Assembly: GCA_020632595.1 (NCBI GenBank)
Contig: JACKFF010000027.1
Coordinates: forward strand, 1-20,416
Direction: 5' to 3'
Length of the DNA stretch: 20,416 nt
Source: Nitrospiraceae bacterium
Lineage (GTDB): Bacteria; Nitrospirota; Nitrospiria; Nitrospirales; UBA8639
Positions 8,184-15,388 of this stretch are shown in pieces. The notes below the pieces were generated by a model. The model saw only the letters and a program-made list of their open reading frames with translations. It did no database searches and had not been told where the DNA came from. Numbering within the stretch: position 1 is the first letter of the stretch; every line of letters starts with the position of its first letter. The position numbers and the translations under genes were made by a program.

Positions 8184-8933
8184 TTAACCTCGATGAGCGT
8201 GAAAATGCTGAACGAGCAAATGAACATAGGGAGTGGCTGGAGCATCGAGAATTTGATGTGGAGTCCCGACTTGCTGAATGCATCCTTCTTTGAGGATGGT
8301 AATCCGGTCGCCTAGCCGGAAGGCTTCTGACATGTCATGGGTTACCAGGACCATGGTTTTTTGCAATCGGGCTTGAAGGGAGAGAAATTGATCCTGGAGA
8401 TCATGGCGGGTGAGTGGATCTAAAGCGCCAAATGGTTCGTCGAGCAGGACGATGGGCGGATCGGCTGCCAGGGCACGTGCCACGGCCACCCGTTGCCGCT
8501 GCCCCCCTGAGAGTTCAATGGGATAGCGTTCGGCAATTTGCGAGGGATTCAGGTTAACCAGAGATAGGAGCCTGTCGAGACGTTCGAGTTGCTGTTCCAA
8601 TGGCCATCCCAGTAAGTGAGGGACGAGGCAGACATTTTGCTTGATGGTCCAGTGAGGGAAAAGCCCGCCATCTTGTGGGACATATCCCAGGCGTCGACGA
8701 AGTTGAATGGGATCCTGTAAGCAGGCGGGCTTGCCTTGAATGACGACGGCACCGGTCGTGGGTTCTATCAGCCGATTCAGAAGACGCAAAAAGGTGGTTT
8801 TTCCTGATCCGCTCTCACCAATCAGCGCCATGGTTTCCCCCTCTGTCATACTCCATTCAATGTTCTGAAGGGCATAGGTGCCATCGGGGAATTGTTTGCT
8901 GACCTGTTGGATTTCCAGTGCCCACGGGTTCAT
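8184..8933 (-). CDS. ABC importer ATPase of the OpuCA/ProV (EgtV-like) family
   Basis: This 249-residue protein powers the fused binding-protein/permease encoded immediately downstream. All ATPase motifs are present: Walker A GESGSGKTT (39-47), Q-loop Q87 in YVPQDGGLFPHW, signature LSGGQ (141-145), Walker B IVLLDEP (161-167) with catalytic E166, the D-loop ALD, and H-loop H199. It stops soon after the core, so it lacks the tandem CBS domains that sense ionic strength in ProV and OpuA. That speaks against a pure osmoregulatory transporter and fits a scavenging importer. I chose the ATG at 8933, which has AAGGA about 10 bases upstream and leads straight into the family pattern; a TTG at 9044 would add 37 low-complexity residues and has no good ribosome site. 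It is the first gene of the four-gene run that ends with egtD and the PLP enzyme. Confidence 0.88.
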   Translation of the reverse strand: MNPWALEIQQVSKQFPDGTYALQNIEWSMTEGETMALIGESGSGKTTFLRLLNRLIEPTTGAVVIQGKPACLQDPIQLRRRLGYVPQDGGLFPHWTIKQNVCLVPHLLGWPLEQQLERLDRLLSLVNLNPSQIAERYPIELSGGQRQRVAVARALAADPPIVLLDEPFGALDPLTRHDLQDQFLSLQARLQKTMVLVTHDMSEAFRLGDRITILKEGCIQQVGTPHQILDAPATPYVHLLVQHFHAHRG

Positions 8934-9401
8934 GCGGGCGAGGTCCTTAGGGCCGGGGATAAGAAGATCCAAATGGTGTGGTGATGCGTCATCGTCCTGA
9001 TGAACGTCTGGAGTATTACCCTTCGCCAGGATAACAGGGTTCAACTGAAGAGACTAGCCTTGTTCTCAAGGCCAGATGCCATGCTGGCTTAGGCAATCTC
9101 TCTATAAATTTGCAGAGAAACGCGAAGAATGGACAGCAAGTGGGTTATTTCGCTCATCCTTGTCTGTGCGCCAACGCTCGGTTTTTTAATCATGTTGACT
9201 TGCTCATTTGTCTTTGGAATGAAGTGCTGAAATGTATGGAGAAATTTCTGCCATCTTGGAATGTTTAAGATGGGCATAGTGGTTGCACCGCTTGGTGGGA
9301 AAAATAGAGGGAATCTTGCTGTAAGAGATTTTAAATGGTCTCACATAATCACAGTGATGTTATTAATATTGGTGTGCTTTTTACTTTCCTGGGAGATTTG
9401 A
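8934..9401. promoter_or_regulatory. Divergent intergenic region upstream of the transporter operon and the zinc-ribbon gene
   Basis: This stretch must drive the transporter/egtD run leftward and the small zinc-ribbon gene rightward. It is AT-rich at its right end (about 9290-9390). A minus-strand open frame at 9089-9277 has no ribosome site and I do not accept it. I found no sigma-54-type GG-N10-GC element and no strong sigma-70 pair. A ribosome site GGGAG (9391-9395) precedes the rightward gene. Confidence 0.4.
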
Positions 9402-9647
9402 ATGCATGCACACGTAAATGGAAACTCTCATCTTGAGGGCTGCCCGACCTCTAGACAAGATCCCGATGCATGTTGTCGATGCGGGGGACTCATGAAAGCC
9501 GAGTCGGTTTTTGATCTCGTTGAAAATGAAATAGAATTCATGTCCGCTCGCTGTCTGCAGTGTGGCGATATTGTGGATCCGGTTATTCTCATGAATCGAT
9601 CAGGGAAAGGTGTGTTGAGTAGTCGCACCGGAAGGGCCCGGCATTGA
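9402..9647 (+). CDS. Small protein with two CxxC motifs (zinc-ribbon-like)
   Basis: This 81-residue protein has two CxxC pairs 24 residues apart, C24-x-x-C27 in CCRCGGLM and C51-x-x-C54 in RCLQCGDIVDP, which together could bind one zinc ion as a small ribbon. The N-terminal 20 residues are polar and His-rich; the C-terminal tail is basic. There is no signal peptide or membrane segment, so it is probably cytoplasmic. The ATG has GGGAG six bases upstream. It precedes two receiver-domain genes on the same strand with gaps of about 63 and 44 bp, so it may be co-expressed with them. I recall similar two-CxxC proteins near signalling genes in Nitrospira-like genomes, but the function is not known and none should be inferred beyond probable metal binding. 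Confidence 0.7.
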   Translation: MHAHVNGNSHLEGCPTSRQDPDACCRCGGLMKAESVFDLVENEIEFMSARCLQCGDIVDPVILMNRSGKGVLSSRTGRARH

Positions 9648-9710
9648 ATCTTTCCATACTTTGTGCGGGGTGGGGATTGAGAAAGGCTGCCAGCCAGAAA
9701 GCATGATTCA

Positions 9711-10172
9711 ATGAATGTGAATAGCTTGACCGGGCGTGGTGTGGCTAGTATCGATTTAGAGAGAGAAAATTGTAATGGGAGGCATCCGGAGCATGAGCCT
9801 GACCTTCCAGAAAGTGGTAAACGCCTTGTCGTGATGGGTGTCGATCTCAAGACATGGACAGGTTTGACGGAGAACCTTTGGGATTTAGGGTTTACGCTTA
9901 AACGTCTTCCGTCTTCCTTTCAAGGATTGGATCAACTGAAAAATGCTTTCGTCGATGGCCTATTGTGGGACTGTGAATCGAGTTCACTGACGCGCTTAGC
10001 AATTGTGTCTCAGTTTTGCGGAAGAATGCCTGTCCTGCCGGTTATGGTTATCTCAAGCCCTTCAAACAAGAGGCTGCTGATAAAAGCCCTTGAAAATGGA
10101 GCGATGGATTTTATTATGAAACCCATAGATTACACGGAACTCCGAAATAAATGTGTGCGGTTGTTTGGGTAG
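9711..10172 (+). CDS. Atypical receiver-domain protein
   Basis: This 153-residue protein has a CheY-like receiver at about residues 36-152 after a 35-residue polar leader. The first beta strand (KRLVVMGVD, 37-45) has only one acidic residue, D45, where canonical receivers have two or three. A likely phosphorylation Asp is D87 in DGLLWDCES, without the usual M-P-x-M-D-G that follows. The switch position is Ser (S115/S116) and the conserved Lys is K137 in MKPID. The acidic pocket is thus reduced, and phosphorylation may be weak or absent. There is no output domain, so it would act through protein contacts. It lies between the zinc-ribbon gene and a canonical receiver gene. The ATG has only a weak ribosome site (AGAAAG, about 9 bases upstream), but no better start is seen. 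Confidence 0.72.
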   Translation: MNVNSLTGRGVASIDLERENCNGRHPEHEPDLPESGKRLVVMGVDLKTWTGLTENLWDLGFTLKRLPSSFQGLDQLKNAFVDGLLWDCESSSLTRLAIVSQFCGRMPVLPVMVISSPSNKRLLIKALENGAMDFIMKPIDYTELRNKCVRLFG

Positions 10173-10216
10173 CGAGTGAGAGGGGTGAAGGAAGGCCAAT
10201 TTAGGGAGGAATAGCC

Positions 10217-10705
10217 ATGATTCCTGTATGGGTTCCCGATTCCCGGAACCATTCTCCGGAAAATCCATATCGTGTGAAATCGAAGGAGGAATTGGATGGG
10301 AAAAATTTTGAATCATCTTTGCCTCCCGTTTCTATTCTGGTTGTCGACGACAGTGTTGATTGTCGCATGATACTCCGCATGGCCCTGGAACGGGAAGGCT
10401 ATCGTTGCTTAGAGGCAGAGGATGGAATTGCTGCTCTCAAATTATGTCAGAAAAAAACGATTGATTTCATCATCACTGATTTCCAAATGCCACATATGGA
10501 TGGATGCGAGTTCCTTGAAGTTATTTCGAGTGCGGCGGTGAGTTGTCCTCCTGCTGTGATGGTTACAGGAAATCTTACAGATTCTGTGCGAATGAGAGCG
10601 ACCCATGCCGGTGCATTGGCCGTCCTCTCCAAGCCTTTTGATCAAAGGAAGATCCTGCAGATGGTTCGAGAAGCCGTCCATCGCAAACAAGTGGCTCATC
10701 ATTGA
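10217..10705 (+). CDS. Single-domain response regulator (CheY-like)
   Basis: This 162-residue protein consists of a 36-residue polar leader and one complete receiver domain (about 37-157). All key residues are present: acidic pair D44-D45 in ILVVDDS, phosphorylation site D88 in ITDFQMPHMDG, Thr switch T117 in VMVTGN, and K139 in LSKPFD. No DNA-binding or enzymatic output follows, so it likely works by binding a partner protein, as CheY or Spo0F do. No histidine kinase is encoded in the window. GGAGG (10205-10209) gives a strong ribosome site before the ATG. The gene is 44 bp after the atypical receiver and the pair may form one transcription unit, which would put a phosphorylatable and a perhaps non-phosphorylatable receiver side by side. 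Confidence 0.88.
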   Translation: MIPVWVPDSRNHSPENPYRVKSKEELDGKNFESSLPPVSILVVDDSVDCRMILRMALEREGYRCLEAEDGIAALKLCQKKTIDFIITDFQMPHMDGCEFLEVISSAAVSCPPAVMVTGNLTDSVRMRATHAGALAVLSKPFDQRKILQMVREAVHRKQVAHH

Positions 10706-11375
10706 AGGCGTATCCATTTCATCCTGAAAAATGGGGTGTAGGGTTCTTGATCCATTTCTAATGGGATTGATTGGAGTAAGGAAAAAGGTATAATGACCAT
10801 TCTGGTCGAATAATTGCCTTAAAAGCACAATTTTTCCGTCTAGATCGTGCATCCTGCCCCTGCTTTGTTCTCTTCTTGAAATCCTCTCTCATTCCCAACC
10901 CGAAGAAAGTTGGTCATTCCTTTCCCAATTGATGCATGTTCTGCTTGGCTGATGCAATCCAACGTAAGCGGGACCCTGAGCAATTGCAAAAGGACGCCAA
11001 GGAGATGGAGAAGGCTGGTCACTCCACCCCCTCGGTTCAGGTAGAATGGGTGAATACGTTTCACATTAGGTTTCAGCGAGTGGAGTCTTTGGAGAGGAAC
11101 TATCAAAACGCGGGTGACGAGGCACCCTGTGAAGTGAGAAGATCTCTGTGAATGAAGAGATTGAATCGCCCGGATATGGCACACATTTTTGTGCCCGGAT
11201 AAAGAGAATGGGGCGTGCAGTATCCCGCATGCAATTGCTTGGGCTGAAACCTTTATAGGAGGTCGATTAGCCCCATTTCGGTGGTTCGACAAGGAAGGGT
11301 GTTCCGAAGGCCTTGGAGCGCTAAGCCGGGTCGTTTGGGAACTTGCCTTATTTTAAAGTGCCAGAGGAAGCCATT
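10706..11375. other. 670-bp region before the PAS-type sigma-54 activator gene
   Basis: This stretch has no secure gene. It contains a doubtful 71-residue open frame (listed separately) and a minus-strand open frame at 10840-11292 with no ribosome site. A short inverted repeat GGCACA-N6-TGTGCC lies at 11178-11195. The AGAGGAA ribosome site for the next gene is at its right end. I saw no well-spaced -24/-12 promoter. Confidence 0.4.
10936..11151 (+). CDS. Doubtful small hypothetical protein or remnant
   Basis: This 71-residue open frame has plausible codon use and a charged, helix-forming first half (RKRDPEQLQKDAKEMEKAG), but no ribosome site in front of its ATG, no recognised domain and no membrane segment. 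It overlaps a longer minus-strand open frame of similar quality. It could be a real small protein, the remains of a decayed gene, or chance. I list it only because it is the best coding candidate in a 670-bp gap. Confidence 0.2.
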   Translation: MFCLADAIQRKRDPEQLQKDAKEMEKAGHSTPSVQVEWVNTFHIRFQRVESLERNYQNAGDEAPCEVRRSL

Positions 11376-13319
11376 ATGGAAGACAAAGGTTCCTTATCAT
11401 CCGGCGAAAGTCACGTAGTGAAGGATTCGGATCAAGAATTGAAGCGGACCTTGCATGATCTCCAGGAACGCGTGAAGGAACTAACCGCACTCCATTCCAC
11501 CACGCAATTGTTTCACAACGAAGATTTATCGACACACGAATTACTTCAACGCATTGCCGATTTGATTCCACCATCCTGGCAATACCCGGAAGTCACAGCC
11601 GCCCGGATTCGTTTCGGCCATCTGGAAATTACGACGCCCAATTTTGTGGTATCCCCATGGACCCAGCGGGAGGAGTTTATTTGCCGGGATGGAACGACGG
11701 GTGAAATTGAAGTCGTCTATCTGGAGGAACGCCCGACGGAAGTTGAAGGCCCCTTTCTGCAAGAAGAGAGAAATTTATTACACTCACTAGGAGAGATGGT
11801 CCGGCTGCAGTTGGATCGGAAGCGGGCGCAAGCCGCCCTTCGTGAGGCGCATGATGTCCTGGAGCAGCGGGTGCTGGACAGAACTTCCGACCTGACGACA
11901 GCCAATCGATTATTGTCGGGGGAAGTGGCACAACGGAAAGAAGCCGAGCAGAAATTAGAGGATTTGATCGCGGAGATCCAGCGGAATCACGATGATCTCA
12001 TTGCTATTTTGAATCAATTGCATATTGGTACTGCCCTGACCGACAGGGATGGAAACGTGACCTTTCTGAGTCAGGCTGCACAACAGTTATGCGGAAAAGC
12101 GAATTTTTCTCATTCAGGTGAGCCCTGGCAAGCGTTGTTTAGCGATCCTGTCTATCATGCTCAAATAGAGGAGATGGTGAATCGTCCTCCTGGAGAACGG
12201 CAGGAGGTCTTAGTGCGCATGTCTGCGGTTGGTGGAGAGTGCACCCGTTGGATCAATGTGGATGTCAGGGATGATCCACGAGACCCGGAACGGAAAATGT
12301 TTTTCTTGTACGATGCCTCGGAGGTGCAGACCCTTCGTCAACTATTGGGAGAGACCGGCAAATATCAGGATCTCATTGGCGCCAGTCATGCCATGCAATT
12401 GGTTTTTCAGCAGATTCAGGATTTTTCCCGTGTGGATTCCACCATTCTTATTGAGGGAGAGACCGGAACAGGGAAGGAACTGGTGGCTCGTGCCATTCAT
12501 CAAGCCAGCCACCGCAAAGAGTTTCCCTTTATTGCGGTGAATTGTGCGGGGTTAACCGAATCACTCGTCGCCAGCCAATTATTCGGGCATAAACGTGGGG
12601 CCTTCACAGGCGCTGTATCAGACCAGCAGGGGTTGATCGAAGCCGCTGAAGGAGGAACCTTGTTTCTGGATGAAATCGGGGATATTCCCCTCACTGTTCA
12701 AACCAGTCTCCTTCGGGTTCTGCAAGAATGGGAAATTACCCGTCTTGGTGAATCTCGGCTCCGGAAAGTGAATGTTCGTGTGCTTGCGGCCACCCATCAT
12801 AATCTTGCCAATGATGTCAGTGCCGGAACCTTCCGGGCTGACCTGTTGTATCGGATTCGGGTCGGAAGAGTGTTATTGCCTGCGCTACGGGAACGACGTG
12901 AAGATATCCCATTGTTAATCAGCCATTTTCTGAACCAATATCGTGCGACAACGGGAAGGCCTGTTGAGGCCGTGAGTAATGAAGCTCTACGGCTGTTAAT
13001 GGCCTATGCATGGCCCGGAAACGTTCGCGAACTCAAGCATGCCATTGAATTCGCCGTCATTCGATGTCCGCAGACGATTATTGGACCTCAAGATTTACCG
13101 CCGGAGGTGCTTAATCAGGATGAAAGACTTCCCGCGGCATCCTCTGAGGACATTACTTTAAGCCCTGATGATGATAAGGAGAAGATTCTCGCTGCATTGA
13201 AGCAGACGGGAGGAAACCGTTCAGCTGCCGCAAAGCTGCTTGGGATTGCACGCCTCACGTTGTATCGTCGCATGTCGCGCCTCGGAATTCCTGCTCGCCG
13301 CAAAACGTCTTCCATTTGA
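11376..13319 (+). CDS. Sigma-54-dependent transcriptional activator with N-terminal sensor, PAS domain, AAA+ and Fis-type HTH
   Basis: This 647-residue protein is a bacterial enhancer-binding protein, which uses ATP to open sigma-54 RNA polymerase promoters. Residues about 20-150 form a GAF-like sensor of a type I recall from sensor kinases (LTALHSTTQLF near the start, VYLEERPTEVEGPFL near the end). A coiled-coil linker (about 150-205) leads to a PAS domain (about 206-320). The AAA+ domain has Walker A GETGTGKE (361-368), an intact GAFTGA sigma-54 contact loop (408-413), Walker B TLFLDEIGD (428-436) and the arginine-finger region FRAD (487-490). A Fis-type helix-turn-helix closes the protein (about 601-640). 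No receiver domain is present, so control is by ligand, redox or protein contact. I chose the ATG at 11376 because GAGGAA lies 6 bases upstream; a TTG at 11343 is possible but weaker. Confidence 0.92.
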   Translation: MEDKGSLSSGESHVVKDSDQELKRTLHDLQERVKELTALHSTTQLFHNEDLSTHELLQRIADLIPPSWQYPEVTAARIRFGHLEITTPNFVVSPWTQREEFICRDGTTGEIEVVYLEERPTEVEGPFLQEERNLLHSLGEMVRLQLDRKRAQAALREAHDVLEQRVLDRTSDLTTANRLLSGEVAQRKEAEQKLEDLIAEIQRNHDDLIAILNQLHIGTALTDRDGNVTFLSQAAQQLCGKANFSHSGEPWQALFSDPVYHAQIEEMVNRPPGERQEVLVRMSAVGGECTRWINVDVRDDPRDPERKMFFLYDASEVQTLRQLLGETGKYQDLIGASHAMQLVFQQIQDFSRVDSTILIEGETGTGKELVARAIHQASHRKEFPFIAVNCAGLTESLVASQLFGHKRGAFTGAVSDQQGLIEAAEGGTLFLDEIGDIPLTVQTSLLRVLQEWEITRLGESRLRKVNVRVLAATHHNLANDVSAGTFRADLLYRIRVGRVLLPALRERREDIPLLISHFLNQYRATTGRPVEAVSNEALRLLMAYAWPGNVRELKHAIEFAVIRCPQTIIGPQDLPPEVLNQDERLPAASSEDITLSPDDDKEKILAALKQTGGNRSAAAKLLGIARLTLYRRMSRLGIPARRKTSSI

Positions 13320-13708
13320 AGTCTTGCTCGGGAAACAGTCGAATAACTTATCCTCTAACCGCAGGAAATCTGCGCCTATCAAGCCCAGGCGAATCTGGGT
13401 AAGGGAGATTTCAGAAAGGTCCGGCTTCTAATCCGCCATTCCCGGCCGGCTTCGTCATGGCTTTCCACTGTCCCGGACGCAATTACCTTGATGGCTGGAA
13501 CGCCTGTTGATAGCCGTGCAGGGCCTAGTAGTCTCCTGTCTGCGTGCTTGAGCGATTTTCCTCACTTCTTTTTTGTTCGTCTATACCTTTAGAACAGTTA
13601 CCAAAATCCCGCTTCTTCCTATCTTCTAGGCGTGGTCCAGCATTCAGATAAATTAAAAACCCATTCGAAGCCATAACCGACTGACGTGTTGCATAATGTA
13701 TCAGCGAA

Positions 13709-13736
13709 TTACACTTTTGATGCATTTAGGTGTAAC
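13709..13736. promoter_or_regulatory. Candidate upstream activator site, paralog 1
   Basis: TTACAC (13709-13714) and GTGTAAC (13730-13736) form an inverted repeat around an ATGCAT core (13720-13725). It lies about 88-115 bp upstream of the -12 element of the sigma-54-type promoter, the normal place for an enhancer-binding protein. The same half-site and the same ATGCAT core recur upstream of the second paralog. Confidence 0.5.
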
Positions 13737-13809
13737 AGTTCAGCACATTCATTTTATTTCGAAAATTTTAAAACGTTGAAATTAGTAGTAAAAGCCGTCT
13801 TAAGGCTGT

Positions 13810-13825
13810 TGGCCTATAAATTGGA
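13810..13825 (+). promoter_or_regulatory. Sigma-54-type -24/-12 promoter, paralog 1
   Basis: TGGCCTATAAATTGGA matches the sigma-54 pattern TGGC-N7-TTGCW at TGGC, TTG and the final A, with exactly 10 bp between the -24 GG and the -12 dinucleotide. The -12 pair is GG rather than the preferred GC. The next promoter downstream shares most bases with it, TTGGC(A/C)TATAA(A/G)TTG(G/T)ATA. The start codon of the exported protein is 87 bp downstream of the -12 element. Confidence 0.6.
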
Positions 13826-13910
13826 TAGACATAGATAGGAAATGAAAGAGTGGTCAATGAATCAATAAATGCTCTTTTGAAGGAAGCATTCCGCAGGAAG
13901 GGAGGAAGCC

Positions 13911-14282
13911 ATGACTCACAAAATATTGATGTTATTTTTCCTCGCGGGGATACTCCTAGGCGTTCCAAATTTTCTCTTGGCTGGTGAGGTTACGAAAGAG
14001 CAGGTCTCCGAGTGGAAAATGGAAACTCAGGGTTGGTCCATCCAAGACCATATAGCTGCCGCCTATTCTGATGAAGAGGAAGTCCAGTCGCTGGAGGACC
14101 GCATTCAGCATTTGGATAAACGCATACGCAAGTTGGAGGAAAAGCCATACTTTGATCCGAAGGGGTTTACCAGAAGTTCCTTAAAGCTTCTTTCCAGCAC
14201 ATTGGAAGAGCAAGAGAAGCTACTAAATGAAAAGATTGCCTGGCATTTTCAACAGGCCGATCAGGCCAAGCTGACGGAGTAG
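13911..14282 (+). CDS. Small exported protein of unknown family, paralog 1
   Basis: I do not recognise this 123-residue protein. Residues 1-24 form a signal peptide ending in FLLAG, so the mature chain of about 99 residues should be periplasmic or secreted. It has a conserved METQGWSIQDH block (37-47), a charged stretch with heptad spacing (EVQSLEDRIQHLDKRIRKLE, 57-76) that predicts a coiled coil, a FDPKGF motif (81-86) and a C-terminal LNEKIAWH...QADQAKLTE block (105-123). There is no Cys in the mature part, no lipobox and no further membrane segment. GGAGG before the ATG gives a strong ribosome site. The gene at 14964 encodes a same-length paralog, identical at about 75 of 123 positions by my count and aligned without gaps. 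Its promoter looks sigma-54-dependent. A structural or chaperone-like envelope role is possible but not shown. Confidence 0.85.
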   Translation: MTHKILMLFFLAGILLGVPNFLLAGEVTKEQVSEWKMETQGWSIQDHIAAAYSDEEEVQSLEDRIQHLDKRIRKLEEKPYFDPKGFTRSSLKLLSSTLEEQEKLLNEKIAWHFQQADQAKLTE

Positions 14283-14726
14283 TATGAATGATGGAACCCC
14301 TAAGGAGGTGGAAGGTGGGGTTGGCCTGGCTATCGGCATCGATTATGTGGAATCCATTTGACTCTTCCGTAGATTGAGGTTGTCGACCCTAGACCCTATC
14401 GTCATCCGGCCAATATGGGAAATAGGTTTGCCGAACTCAAGGCCGACTAAGTTTTTTGCACAAACAGGAACGTCACCCTTCTCCTTCTCAACCATGCGGG
14501 GCCAACCCCTTGAATTGAACAATAAAAAGCTTGAGTGGTTCGTGAAGGCAGAGTCGAGACTCCGCGCATTTTCTTAATGCTTCCCCCCGAATTCTGATAA
14601 TGGCCGGATAGGTTGATTCAGGGTGGAGGAGTAGCATCTCCCGCAACCGGTTCTATTCTTACATTTTTCAGACAAAATCCTGGTCAACAAAATAGAAGTA
14701 AATGCCCGATGGCATGGCGAGCAGAA

Positions 14727-14778
14727 GTGTAACTATGTGTAACTTTATGCATCATTTTTGTTACATTTGTATGTTACA
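14727..14778. promoter_or_regulatory. Candidate upstream activator sites, paralog 2
   Basis: GTGTAAC occurs at 14727-14733 and again at 14737-14743, exactly one helical turn apart. GTTACA, its near-inverse, occurs at 14760-14765 and 14773-14778. An ATGCAT core (14747-14752) lies between the two groups. The cluster is 87-138 bp upstream of the -12 element, the usual distance for a sigma-54 activator. The matching sites before paralog 1 support a shared regulator. Confidence 0.55.
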
Positions 14779-14850
14779 TTCATAACATAATTTTTTAGGT
14801 ATAAAAAAATAAATTATTGATTTTTAATGTAAATACTGATTTATTTTTTT

Positions 14851-14866
14851 TGGCATATAAGTTGTA
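14851..14866 (+). promoter_or_regulatory. Sigma-54-type -24/-12 promoter, paralog 2
   Basis: TGGCATATAAGTTGTA matches TGGCA at -24 and TTG plus the final A at -12, with exactly 10 bp between GG and the -12 dinucleotide (GT instead of GC). A T-tract precedes it. It is nearly the same as the promoter of paralog 1. The predicted transcript start is near 14877, about 87 bases before the ATG. Confidence 0.65.
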
Positions 14867-14882
14867 TATTGAGAAACATTAA

Positions 14883-14900
14883 GACCTTGAAAGCAAGGTC
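14883..14900 (+). other. Leader hairpin at the predicted mRNA 5' end
   Basis: GACCTTG (14883-14889) and CAAGGTC (14894-14900) form a perfect 7-bp stem with a four-base AAAG loop. It begins about 6 bases after the start predicted from the sigma-54-type promoter, so it would sit at the 5' end of the transcript and may protect the mRNA. Paralog 1 has a different leader repeat, AATGCT/AGCATT (13868-13890). Confidence 0.5.
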
Positions 14901-14963
14901 ACCATTAGGGGTGCAAGTTTACGGATTTTTGGAATTGATAAATGCTGGAAGGAGGAAGAAGTT

Positions 14964-15335
14964 ATGAATAACAAATTTTTTATTTCAGCTTTCCTTTTTG
15001 GGATGCTTCTAGGGCTCCCACAGTTTGTCCTGGCTAGTGATAATGGTCCAGAGCAGAGTTCAGCTTGGAGAATGGAGACCCAGGGTTGGTCGATTCAAGA
15101 TCATATGACTGCGGCAAAAGCCTCAGAAGGGGAAGTTCAGTCCCTTGAAAGCCGTGTTCAGGATATAGATAAGCGCATAGCCCATTTTGAGAGCAAGCCA
15201 CACTTCGACCCGAAGGGGTTTCATAGAAATGCCTTGAAGCAAATCTCTTCAACTTTGAAAGGGAATACTAATATGTTGAATGAGAAGATCGCGTGGCATG
15301 TCAGACAAGCTGATCAAGCTAAGCTGACGGAGTAG
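14964..15335 (+). CDS. Small exported protein of unknown family, paralog 2
   Basis: This 123-residue protein is the tandem sister of the gene at 13911. It has a signal peptide ending in FVLAS (residues 1-25), the METQGWSIQDH block (37-47), a shorter and less regular heptad stretch (57-76), FDPKGF (81-86) and LNEKIAWH...QADQAKLTE (105-123). The shared blocks are nearly unchanged while the surface-like positions between them and the signal peptide vary, which suggests both copies are under selection and were not duplicated recently. A strong ribosome site GGAGG precedes the ATG. Unlike paralog 1, it is followed by a strong intrinsic terminator. The gene 719 bp downstream encodes a sigma-54 activator that is a natural candidate regulator. 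No function can be assigned from sequence; export, small size and helix-rich content suggest an envelope or secreted accessory protein. Confidence 0.85.
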   Translation: MNNKFFISAFLFGMLLGLPQFVLASDNGPEQSSAWRMETQGWSIQDHMTAAKASEGEVQSLESRVQDIDKRIAHFESKPHFDPKGFHRNALKQISSTLKGNTNMLNEKIAWHVRQADQAKLTE

Positions 15336-15388
15336 TGGATCGCTGTATGATGTAGTTGCATACCAATAAGTATCTATTCCGGTTCCAT

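Larger units (their letters stand above)
13320..13910. promoter_or_regulatory. 591-bp AT-rich upstream region of the first exported paralog
   Basis: No gene is visible. The left third holds only a weak hairpin, CCCAG-N6-CTGGG (13384-13399), with no T-tract. From about 13540 the base composition becomes clearly AT-richer than the flanking genes. The right part contains a TTACAC/GTGTAAC dyad, a sigma-54-type promoter and a strong ribosome site GGAGG directly before the next gene, each listed or described separately. Confidence 0.5.
14283..14963. promoter_or_regulatory. 681-bp AT-rich region between the two exported paralogs
   Basis: No convincing gene lies here; an open frame at 14374-14577 begins with TTG, lacks a ribosome site and has no family resemblance. 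AACCCC (14295-14300) and GGGGTT (14317-14322) can pair just after the first paralog, without a T-tract, so no clear terminator is seen. The right half is strongly AT-rich and holds the repeated GTGTAAC/GTTACA sites, the sigma-54-type promoter, a leader hairpin and a GGAGG ribosome site for the second paralog. Confidence 0.5.
13809..15335 (+). repeat. Tandem duplication of a promoter-leader-gene unit
   Basis: Two units, 13809-14282 and 14850-15335, share promoter, leader and coding sequence in the same order. Besides the promoter and the protein, the leaders share GAATCAATAAATGCT (13859-13873) and GAATTGATAAATGCT (14932-14946), and both genes end in AAGCTGACGGAGTAG. The whole transcription unit was therefore duplicated, not only the reading frame. 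Divergence at about 40% of residues makes it old. Confidence 0.75.

Noticed and set aside
8174..8245. Upstream start for the fused binding-protein/permease
   Set aside because: It would overlap the ATPase gene by 62 bp and put 24 residues before a well-formed signal peptide; the ATG at 8173 fits better.
9089..9277. Minus-strand open frame of 62 residues upstream of the transporter operon
   Set aside because: The bases before its ATG hold no ribosome site and no domain is recognisable.
9674..9687. GG-N10-GC before the atypical receiver gene
   Set aside because: Spacing fits, but the -12 side reads AAGGC instead of TTGC and the -24 side lacks TGGC, so it is likely chance.
10840..11292. Minus-strand open frame of 150 residues
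   Set aside because: No ribosome site, no recognisable domain and composition typical of non-coding sequence read in reverse.
14374..14577. Plus-strand open frame of 67 residues between the exported paralogs
   Set aside because: It begins with TTG, has no ribosome site and resembles no family; it is not a third copy of the paralogs.
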